Assembly: GCA_937996725.1 (NCBI GenBank)
Contig: CALKUR010000070.1
Coordinates: forward strand, 1 to 18,498
Direction: 5' to 3'
Length of the DNA stretch: 18,498 bases
DNA from: an uncultured Dechloromonas sp.
Lineage (GTDB): Bacteria > Pseudomonadota > Gammaproteobacteria > Burkholderiales > Rhodocyclaceae
In this document: piece by piece, positions 5,089 through 11,851 of the stretch
How positions within the stretch are numbered: position 1 is the first letter of the stretch
Layout: each line of letters opens with the position of its first letter
Notes under the pieces: model-generated
What the model was told of the DNA's origin: nothing
Databases searched by the model: none
Seen by the model: the letters and a program-made list of their open reading frames with translations, nothing else
Made by a program: the position numbers and the translations under genes

Positions 5089-6984
5089 ATGACCACAACG
5101 ACCGAAACCAAAGTTTTCCAAGCAGAAGTCAAACAGCTGCTGCAGCTGATGATTCACTCGCTGTACTCCAACAAAGAAATCTTCCTGCGTGAGTTGGTCT
5201 CGAACGCCTCGGATGCCTGCGACAAACTTCGTTATGAAGCATTGGCCAATGCCGGTCTTTTCGAAAATGATCCGGAGCTCGGTATTCGTGTGCTGATTGA
5301 CGCCGATGCTAAGACGATTACCATCGCCGATAACGGTATCGGTATGACCAAGGATGAGGCCATCGCCCACCTAGGCACCATTGCCAAATCGGGCACCAAA
5401 GAATTTTTCTCGTCCCTGACCGGTGATGCCCAGAAGGACGCCAACCTGATCGGTCAGTTCGGTGTCGGCTTCTACTCCTCGTTCATCGTCGCCGATAAGG
5501 TGACGGTGCGTAGTCGTAAGGCCGGTGCACCGGCGTCTGAAGGCGTCGAATGGATCTCGGGCGGCGAGGGTGATTACACGGTCGCTGATATCGAGCATCC
5601 GGCGCGTGGTACGGAAGTGATCCTGCATCTGCGCCCCGAGCAGGAAGACCTGCTCAACGGCTGGAAGATCCGCGAGATCCTGCGCAAGTACTCCGACCAC
5701 ATCGCGCTGCCGATCCGCATGGTCAAAGAGACCTGGGACGAAGAAGCCAAGGCTATGAAGGCCACTGGTGAAGACGAAACCGTCAACCAGGCCAATGCGC
5801 TGTGGGCCCGTCCGAAGAGTGAGATCACGGACGAGGAGTACAAGGCTTTCTATCAGCACGTGGCGCACGATTACCAGGCGCCGCTGACCTGGGTGCATGC
5901 CCGCGTTGAAGGTCGCCACGAGTACACCCAGCTGCTGTACGTGCCGGCACAGGCACCATTCGATCTGTGGGATCGCAATTCGCGTCATGGTATCAAGCTC
6001 TATGTGAAGCGCGTCTTCATCATGGACGATGCCGAGCAGTTATTGCCGACCTATCTGCGTTTCATTCGCGGCGTGGTTGACGTGGCCGATTTACCGCTCA
6101 ACGTGTCGCGCGAGATCCTGCAGGAAAGCAAGGATATCGAGCAGATCCGTTCGGGCTGCACCAAGCGTGTTCTCGGCTTGCTGGAAGAGATGACCGAAAA
6201 TAACGCTGAAAATTATGAGAAATTCTGGAACCAGTTCGGCCAGTTGCTCAAAGAGGGTGTGGGCGAGGATCATGCGAATCAGGCGCGCATCGCCAAACTG
6301 CTCCGGTTTGCAACCACTGCGACCGATAGCCCGGAGCAGAAGGTATCGCTGAGCGAGTACCTGTCGCGCATGAAGCCGGGTCAGGACAAGATTTACTACG
6401 TCACCGCAGAGACCTTCCAGTCGGCCAAGAACAGCCCGCATCTGGAGATCTTCCGCAAGAAGGGGATTGAAGTCCTACTGTTGGCAGATCGTGTGGACGA
6501 ATGGCTGGTCAGCCATCTGCGTGACTTTGACGGCAAGCAACTGCAGTCAGTGGCCAAGGGTGGTCTGGATCTGGGTGACCTGGAAGATGCCAGCGAGAAG
6601 CAGGCACGCGCTGCAGCAGAGTCATCTGCCAAAGATCTGGTCGAGCGCCTTCAGAAGTCGTTGGGTGACAAGCTCAAGGAAGTGCGCGTCACGCATCGTC
6701 TGACGGATTCGCCCGCCTGCCTAGTCGCTGATGAAAACGACCCGGGTGCTAACTTGCAGCGCATGCTTAAAATGATGGGGCAGAACGCGCCGGACATTAA
6801 GCCGATTCTGGAGATCAATCCGCAGCACCCGATGCTCAAGAAAATGGAGCTACTGCCGAATGACGGCGGTCATTTTGACGACTATGCGTCGATTCTGTTC
6901 GATGAGGCCTTGCTGGCCGAAGGCGGCCAGATCGATGATCCGGCCGGCTTTGTTCGCAAGATTAACCGGTTGATGCTGGGTTAA
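5089..6984 (+). CDS. htpG: Hsp90-family chaperone HtpG
   Basis: The 631-residue protein is close to the 624 of the E. coli protein. The GHKL ATPase domain shows Glu35 and Asn39 in ELVSNASDA, DNGIGM at 81-86 and GQFGVGFYS at 122-130. The middle domain carries PLNVSREILQ, the conserved segment with the catalytic-loop arginine. The C-terminal dimerisation domain includes NPQHPMLKKM and, as in bacteria, no MEEVD tail. It is a cytosolic ATP-driven chaperone dimer. The ATG at 5089 is chosen over an in-frame start at 5050 because MTTTTETKVFQAEVKQLL aligns with family N-termini. No Shine-Dalgarno is obvious. A sigma-32-like element lies upstream. The last 23 bp overlap the end of the convergent recJ. 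Confidence 0.97.
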   Translation: MTTTTETKVFQAEVKQLLQLMIHSLYSNKEIFLRELVSNASDACDKLRYEALANAGLFENDPELGIRVLIDADAKTITIADNGIGMTKDEAIAHLGTIAKSGTKEFFSSLTGDAQKDANLIGQFGVGFYSSFIVADKVTVRSRKAGAPASEGVEWISGGEGDYTVADIEHPARGTEVILHLRPEQEDLLNGWKIREILRKYSDHIALPIRMVKETWDEEAKAMKATGEDETVNQANALWARPKSEITDEEYKAFYQHVAHDYQAPLTWVHARVEGRHEYTQLLYVPAQAPFDLWDRNSRHGIKLYVKRVFIMDDAEQLLPTYLRFIRGVVDVADLPLNVSREILQESKDIEQIRSGCTKRVLGLLEEMTENNAENYEKFWNQFGQLLKEGVGEDHANQARIAKLLRFATTATDSPEQKVSLSEYLSRMKPGQDKIYYVTAETFQSAKNSPHLEIFRKKGIEVLLLADRVDEWLVSHLRDFDGKQLQSVAKGGLDLGDLEDASEKQARAAAESSAKDLVERLQKSLGDKLKEVRVTHRLTDSPACLVADENDPGANLQRMLKMMGQNAPDIKPILEINPQHPMLKKMELLPNDGGHFDDYASILFDEALLAEGGQIDDPAGFVRKINRLMLG

Positions 6985-8689
6985 CGCGACTCACAATGGC
7001 TTCGATGCGGAGTTGTGGCCGCTCGACGCCATTGTAGTGATTAATGTCGAGCACATAGGCCAGCGTATCGTCCGCCGTCGGAATAGTGGTGTCATTGAAA
7101 CGGATGGCGTCGATACGCTGCGTGCCGCTGGCCACGGTCAATTTTAGGTGTTTGTCTTGTAGTAAACGGGATTCCAGAATCTGGAATTGATTGGCGAATA
7201 CGGGTGCCGGAAAGCCTTGGCCCCAGATGCCTTCAGACAGCAGACGGGCGCTATTGAGGTTCAGGTCGCCTTCGCCTAATGCGCCATCCACCGCCAGACT
7301 TTGTTGTCGCGCTTCGATGGGCAGGAGTTGGTCGACCAGGTCGTCGAAGGCGTGCTGGAATAACGGGAAGTCTTGTTCACGAATGGTGAGCCCGGCCGCC
7401 ATGGCATGGCCACCGAATTTAAGAATGAGTTCGGGATAGAGCTTCGTCAGATGGTCGAGCGCATCACGCAGATGTAGACCAGGAATGGAACGTCCGGAGC
7501 CCTTGATCTCGCCGCTGCCATCGCCGGCAAACACAATGGTCGGGCGATGCAACTGTTCCTTGATGCGTCCGGCCAGAATGCCGACAACACCGCCATGCCA
7601 GGTCGAGTCATACAAGCTGATGCCGGCGGTCGCGTGAATATCCAGCTGGTTCAGAATTGAAGCCGCATCGGATTTCATCTGCGCCTCGACGGCGCGTCGG
7701 GCGATGTTAAGCCGATCCAGCTCCTGGGCGAGCTTTAGTGCTTCGCCCATGTCATCGGTGAGCAGGCAGCGGATGCCGATGCGCATATCATCCATGCGGC
7801 CGGCGGCGTTGAGCCGTGGGCCGAGCAGGAAACCGAGATCGGTCGATTGTGCGCGGTCGGGCTGCTTGCCGGTCACCGCATAGAGCGCGAGAATCCCCGC
7901 ACAACAGCGGCGGTTGCGAATCCGGGCCAGCCCATTGGCTACCAGTATCCGGTTGTTGGCGTCGAGCGGTACAACGTCAGCAATCGTTCCTAATGCCACC
8001 AGATCGAGCAGGCTGCCCAGGTTCGCCTGTTCGGCAGCGGCCCAGCCGCGCTGGCGCAGTTCCTGGCGTAAACCGATCAGGGTGTAGAACATCACGCCGA
8101 CACCGGCCAGATTCTTGGACGGAAAATCGCAGCCCGGTTGATTCGGGTTCACGATCGCATCGGCGGCGGGCAGGGTGGTGCCGGGTAAGTGGTGATCTGT
8201 GATCACCACCTGCATGCCCAACGACTTCGCATGCGCGACACCGTCGATGCTGGCGATACCGTTATCGACGGTGACGAGACAATCGGGTTTGCCTTCGGCG
8301 TTCTGTGCCACCAAATCGACAATCGCGGGCGTGAGGCCATAGCCCAGCTTGAAGCGATCCGGCACAAAGTAACTTAAACGATCCGCTGTTGCGCCTAATA
8401 GACGTAAGCCGCGCAGGGCAACGGCGCAGGCCGTGGCACCATCGGCATCATAATCTGCCACGATACAGATGCGCTGACCGTTGATGATGGCCTCGGTGAG
8501 CAGATTTGCTGCTTCTGTCAGTCCCTTGAGTGCGCCTGGCGGTACGAGGTCTTCCATGCGGGTGCTGATCTGTTCGCGGGTCTGTATGCCGCGTGCGGCG
8601 TACAGTCGGGCGAGCAGAGGATGCACGCCGCTTTGTTCCAGCTGCCAGGCGGTACGCTCGGACCACGCGCGTTGCTTCAGGTTTGTCAT
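6962..8689 (-). CDS. recJ: Single-stranded-DNA-specific exonuclease RecJ
   Basis: The 575-residue protein is full length (about 577 in E. coli). DHH phosphoesterase motifs are intact: VADYDADG (77-84), TVDNG (140-144), TDHH (164-167) and the NPNQPGC/LAGVGV region (about 180-200). The DHHA1 segment FGGHAMAAGL follows near residue 400, and a C-terminal OB-like domain closes the protein. RecJ degrades single-stranded DNA 5' to 3' with Mn2+/Mg2+ in RecFOR recombination, base excision and mismatch repair. The ATG overlaps the stop of the upstream gene (ATGA at 8689-8686), implying translational coupling. The 3' end overlaps htpG by 23 bp with no visible hairpin terminator. Confidence 0.97.
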   Translation of the reverse strand: MTNLKQRAWSERTAWQLEQSGVHPLLARLYAARGIQTREQISTRMEDLVPPGALKGLTEAANLLTEAIINGQRICIVADYDADGATACAVALRGLRLLGATADRLSYFVPDRFKLGYGLTPAIVDLVAQNAEGKPDCLVTVDNGIASIDGVAHAKSLGMQVVITDHHLPGTTLPAADAIVNPNQPGCDFPSKNLAGVGVMFYTLIGLRQELRQRGWAAAEQANLGSLLDLVALGTIADVVPLDANNRILVANGLARIRNRRCCAGILALYAVTGKQPDRAQSTDLGFLLGPRLNAAGRMDDMRIGIRCLLTDDMGEALKLAQELDRLNIARRAVEAQMKSDAASILNQLDIHATAGISLYDSTWHGGVVGILAGRIKEQLHRPTIVFAGDGSGEIKGSGRSIPGLHLRDALDHLTKLYPELILKFGGHAMAAGLTIREQDFPLFQHAFDDLVDQLLPIEARQQSLAVDGALGEGDLNLNSARLLSEGIWGQGFPAPVFANQFQILESRLLQDKHLKLTVASGTQRIDAIRFNDTTIPTADDTLAYVLDINHYNGVERPQLRIEAIVSRVNPASTG

Positions 8690-9756
8690 GATCCAAGTAG
8701 TGTCTGTAAGGCCGGTACTTTAGGGCGAATGCCGAAGCAGCGTTGCAGAAAGTTGCCGCGGAAACCGCGGTCATGAGCATCAAGGCGCCAAGTCGTTTCC
8801 TGGTGTGCGCCGGGGCTAATGATTGATAAGGATTGCAGTGGGTGCCGTTGATCGGTCAGCGCGGCGAGTGCCGGCGATATCCAATCCGTGATGAATTGCG
8901 CCATGCTAATTTGCCAGGCATCAAGATCATTGTGTTGGGCAGCGGTTGCCAGACCGAGGGTAACGGCGAGTGTGTTCGTTGTGTCGGTACCAAAGGGCCT
9001 AGGGCGCTCCATGGGGGTATCAGTCGCAAGACAGAGTCCCTTGAGCATCGGGCTATCACCGATCGCCTGGGAATAGATGCGGGCCGGTGCTGTGTCGCGT
9101 TGGCCCAAGCCCCAGGGCCAGAGGCTATTGATCACCGGTAAGCCGACTTCTTCACGGTCAACGTTGACCGGATGTTGGTTGAGGCACATCTGGATGCGAT
9201 TCAGCCATTGGAGGCCCGCGCTGCCGAGAAGTTCACGGGTATCGTCGGCGTCAATGCGGCGACCGGCCAATCGGCTGCAAGCCGCGAGGTCGGGCAGATC
9301 ATTCGTTGTGCCTTCCGCGACGAAGTACCAACCGCATGCACCGCCCGAATCGCCGCTGCGCGGTGCTACAAAACGTCCTTCACCGGCGAATTCGTTGTCG
9401 AGACTCTCTAACAGGGCTTGTGTGTCCTGATCAGATAAGGTGTCGGCAGGAATCGTCGAAAGCACCAGGGTCTGTTGAATGAAGCCCAGGTTGACCGGAT
9501 CAGCACAAAGGATGCGACCGGCGAGCGCCTGCCCTTCGCCAAGGCTGCGCAGTGCCGCTAAATGCGGGCGAGCCTCTGTGAAGCCGAAAAGGGTTGCTAG
9601 GCGGCTTTCCCATGAATCCGTTTGAACTAGGGTCGTTTGCGTGCGTTTGGCTGCGGCGAGTACGCGCGCCAGAAACTCGGCACCCGGAAAATCGTAGGCG
9701 TCCTGATGCCCGACATCTGGCCAATGAAGATCAGGGACGAACAGGGTCAGATGCAT
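8686..9756 (-). CDS. Conserved protein of unknown function (COG4255-like)
   Basis: The 356-residue product resembles an uncharacterised proteobacterial family, sometimes labelled a phosphoglycerate mutase-like or regulatory protein, that often sits by recJ. Family-like blocks are LTLFVPDLHWP (3-13), LCADPVNLGF (83-92), the WYF segment (143-145), and LNRIQMCLNQHPVNVDREEV (185-204) ending in NSLWPWGLGQ (210-219). I see no alkaline-phosphatase-type metal-binding motif that would justify mutase activity. There is no signal peptide or membrane segment, so it is probably cytosolic. The start at 9756 (MHLTLF) is chosen because the family begins there. A start at 9882 would overlap the divergent lolC gene and add unconserved residues. 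The stop overlaps the recJ start by ATGA, so it is probably translated together with recJ. Confidence 0.8.
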   Translation of the reverse strand: MHLTLFVPDLHWPDVGHQDAYDFPGAEFLARVLAAAKRTQTTLVQTDSWESRLATLFGFTEARPHLAALRSLGEGQALAGRILCADPVNLGFIQQTLVLSTIPADTLSDQDTQALLESLDNEFAGEGRFVAPRSGDSGGACGWYFVAEGTTNDLPDLAACSRLAGRRIDADDTRELLGSAGLQWLNRIQMCLNQHPVNVDREEVGLPVINSLWPWGLGQRDTAPARIYSQAIGDSPMLKGLCLATDTPMERPRPFGTDTTNTLAVTLGLATAAQHNDLDAWQISMAQFITDWISPALAALTDQRHPLQSLSIISPGAHQETTWRLDAHDRGFRGNFLQRCFGIRPKVPALQTLLGS

Positions 9757-9856
9757 GGCAATCGGGCTTGAGGTGGCAGGGCGAGCCGGTAGGAAACTCG
9801 AATCGAGTGTAGCATAGCGACTTTGCGGCTTTAGGGCGCGTTGCGCCGGTCTGATA
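9757..9856. promoter_or_regulatory. Divergent regulatory region between the recJ unit and the lol operon
   Basis: 100 bp lie between the divergent starts. A 13-bp palindrome, ACTCGA-A-TCGAGT, is at 9796-9808. Minus-strand TATGCT and TACACT are -10-like but lack well-spaced -35 hexamers. The promoter of the five-gene operon and that of the recJ unit are expected here, and the palindrome could be an operator. No regulator can be assigned. Confidence 0.4.
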
Positions 9857-11152
9857 GTGAAAATCCCTTTCCAGTTATTCATCGGTCTGAGGTATGTCCG
9901 TAGCCGTCGGCAGATCGGTCAGGACAATCGTTTCATTTCGTTTATTTCCAGCCTGTCTATGGCCGGCATTGCGCTGGGCGTTGCCGCGCTGATCGTGGTG
10001 CTCTCCGTGATGAACGGCTTTCAGAAAGAGCTACGTTCACGCATTCTGGGTGTGACTTCGCATATTGAAGTGGTTGGTATGGATGGTGCGCTGATGGATT
10101 GGCAGCGTGTGGTCCAGCAAAGTCGTGAACTGCCGCAGGTGTTGGCTGCTGCGCCTTATGTTGAAGGTCAGGTGATGCTTAATGGTCTGAGCCGTGAGCG
10201 TACCGATGGGCCAACCATGCCGGGTAGCGGCGTTCGCGGTGCCATCGTTCGCGGCATTGATCCTGCTCTGGAAAACACCGTCGCCGATTTCGACACGCAC
10301 ATGAAATCTGGTTCGCTGGAGAGTCTGCAACCTGGATCATTCCATATCGTTCTGGGCAGCGATCTGGCCAGGGCACTGGGTGTGATGACGGGTGATCGGG
10401 TAACACTGATTGCACCAGAGGGTGTGGTGACGCCCGCTGGGGTTATTCCGCGCATTAAAAGCTTTACGGTGGGCGGTATTTTTGATTTCGGCATGTACGA
10501 ATACGACAGCGGCTTGGCGCTGATTGATCTGCGTGATGCCCAGGTGCTTTTCCGGTTGGGACAGAAGGTGACTGGCGTACGCCTGAAAGTGGATGATCCT
10601 TTTAAATCACCCCGCATTGCGCGTGATCTCGCGCCGCGACTCGATGAACCCGCGTTTCTGGTCGACTGGAGCCGGAAACATGCCAACTTTTTTCGGGCGG
10701 TACAGATCGAGAAGCGGATGATGTTCCTGATTCTGTTCCTGATCGTCGCCGTTGCGGCATTCAATATTGTTTCGACGCTGGTCATGGCGGTGACCGATAA
10801 GCGGGGCGATATTGCCATTCTTAGAACCCTGGGGGCCAGCCGCGGCAGCATTGCCCTCATCTTTATGGTGCAAGGTGCGCTGATCGGTTTGATTGGTCTG
10901 GGCCTTGGTGTCGCTGGCGGTGTTGCGCTCGCCCTTAATATTGATGTCGTGGTGCCTGCCATCGAACGCTTGTTTGGTGTGCATTTCCTGTCACGGGAAA
11001 TCTACTTCATCTCGGACCTGCCATCCGATCTGCAATGGAACGATGTGCTGACCATTTCTATCACGGCCTTTGTACTGACACTGCTGGCGACGTTGTATCC
11101 CAGCCTGCGTGCAGCGCGGGTCCAACCTGCGGAGGCCTTGCGTCATGAGTGA
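9857..11152 (+). CDS. lolC: LolC/LolE-family lipoprotein-releasing ABC permease
   Basis: The 431-residue inner-membrane protein has the FtsX/LolCE layout: one N-terminal membrane segment (about 27-52, ending GVAALIVVLSVMNGFQKELR), a large periplasmic domain (about 55-285) and three C-terminal segments (about 288-311, 332-360, 396-415). The cytoplasmic coupling motif VTDKRGDIAILRTLGAS is between the second and third. With LolD it extracts outer-membrane lipoproteins from the inner membrane and hands them to LolA. Only one permease gene is present, so a homodimeric LolF-type arrangement is possible, although a second permease could lie elsewhere. The start is GTG at 9857 with only a weak Shine-Dalgarno. 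Its last 8 bp overlap lolD. Confidence 0.92.
   Translation: MKIPFQLFIGLRYVRSRRQIGQDNRFISFISSLSMAGIALGVAALIVVLSVMNGFQKELRSRILGVTSHIEVVGMDGALMDWQRVVQQSRELPQVLAAAPYVEGQVMLNGLSRERTDGPTMPGSGVRGAIVRGIDPALENTVADFDTHMKSGSLESLQPGSFHIVLGSDLARALGVMTGDRVTLIAPEGVVTPAGVIPRIKSFTVGGIFDFGMYEYDSGLALIDLRDAQVLFRLGQKVTGVRLKVDDPFKSPRIARDLAPRLDEPAFLVDWSRKHANFFRAVQIEKRMMFLILFLIVAVAAFNIVSTLVMAVTDKRGDIAILRTLGASRGSIALIFMVQGALIGLIGLGLGVAGGVALALNIDVVVPAIERLFGVHFLSREIYFISDLPSDLQWNDVLTISITAFVLTLLATLYPSLRAARVQPAEALRHE
11131..11135 (+). promoter_or_regulatory. lolD ribosome binding site inside lolC
   Basis: GGAGG lies within the lolC coding end, 9 nt before the ATG at 11145. It decides the lolD start over the later ATG at 11157 and shows that lolD is translated from its own site within the overlap. 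Confidence 0.7.
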
Positions 11153-11837
11153 TGTGATGAATGGCGTGGTGTTGTCCTGTCGTGGGCTCGGCAAGGTCTA
11201 TGCCGGTGAGGTGGAAGATGTCACCGTCTTGCGGGATGTGTCATTTGATTTGGCGGCCGGTGAGTCCGTGGCCATTGTCGGGGCCTCGGGCTCGGGCAAA
11301 AGCACCTTTTTGCATTTGCTCGGAGGCTTGGATCAACCCACCTCGGGTGACGTGCTGATTGCCGGCCGCAGCTGGCAGACCATGTCCGAGAAGGAGCGTG
11401 GGCTCTGGCGTAATCGTCACATGGGTTTTGTCTATCAACACCATCACCTCTTGCCGGAATTTACCGCGCTTGAAAATGTAGCGATGCCCCTCATGGTTCG
11501 CGGGTTGCCGAAGGCCGAAGCTGAAGCCGAAGCCGAAGAATGGCTTGCCCGGGTGGGTCTGGGCCATCGCCTGCTGCATACGCCGGCCGCTTTGTCCGGT
11601 GGTGAGCGTCAGCGTACGTCAGTTGCGCGGGCGTTAGTCACCCGTCCCGCCTGTGTGCTGGCCGATGAGCCGACGGGTAATCTGGATCGCCAAACTGCCG
11701 CGCAAGTATTTGATGTGTTCCGCCAACTCAGCGTGGAGTCTGGCGTGGCCTTCGTACTCGTGTCACACGATCCGGATCTCGCTGCACAACTGGATCGCAC
11801 CATGCGTTTGCAGGACGGCACACTCAGCGCGGTATAG
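11145..11837 (+). CDS. lolD: Lipoprotein-releasing ABC transporter ATPase LolD
   Basis: The 230-residue ATPase has Walker A GASGSGKST (46-54), Q-loop VYQHHHLLPEF (96-106), signature LSGGERQR (150-157), Walker B VLADEPTGNLD (171-181) and the switch histidine in LVSHDPD. FVYQ-HHLLPEFTALENVAMP is the LolD-type Q-loop and downstream helix. It powers lipoprotein release by the LolC-type permease encoded upstream. GGAGG at 11131-11135 supports the ATG at 11145, which overlaps lolC by 8 bp. A short repeat encoding KAEAEAEAEE (four GCNGAA units, 11514-11537) lies in the helical subdomain. comEC begins 14 bp after the stop. Confidence 0.95.
   Translation: MSDVMNGVVLSCRGLGKVYAGEVEDVTVLRDVSFDLAAGESVAIVGASGSGKSTFLHLLGGLDQPTSGDVLIAGRSWQTMSEKERGLWRNRHMGFVYQHHHLLPEFTALENVAMPLMVRGLPKAEAEAEAEEWLARVGLGHRLLHTPAALSGGERQRTSVARALVTRPACVLADEPTGNLDRQTAAQVFDVFRQLSVESGVAFVLVSHDPDLAAQLDRTMRLQDGTLSAV
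11514..11537 (+). repeat. Four tandem GCNGAA hexamers within lolD
   Basis: Units GCCGAA, GCTGAA, GCCGAA, GCCGAA encode alternating Ala-Glu in a predicted surface helix. In-frame copy-number change would alter length by two residues per unit without a frameshift. Confidence 0.6.
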
Positions 11838-11851
11838 GCCCTGCACATATC

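Noticed and set aside
5371..5988. 205-residue minus-strand ORF inside htpG
   Set aside because: It is a shadow of the strongly conserved htpG coding frame, with no ribosome binding site or recognisable domain.
9757..9882. Longer start for the COG4255-like gene at 9882
   Set aside because: It would overlap divergent lolC, and the extra 42 residues show no similarity to the family. MHLTLF at 9756 is the natural start.
10168..10962. 264-residue minus-strand ORF inside lolC
   Set aside because: It is antisense to a clear permease gene, has low-complexity composition and matches no known family.
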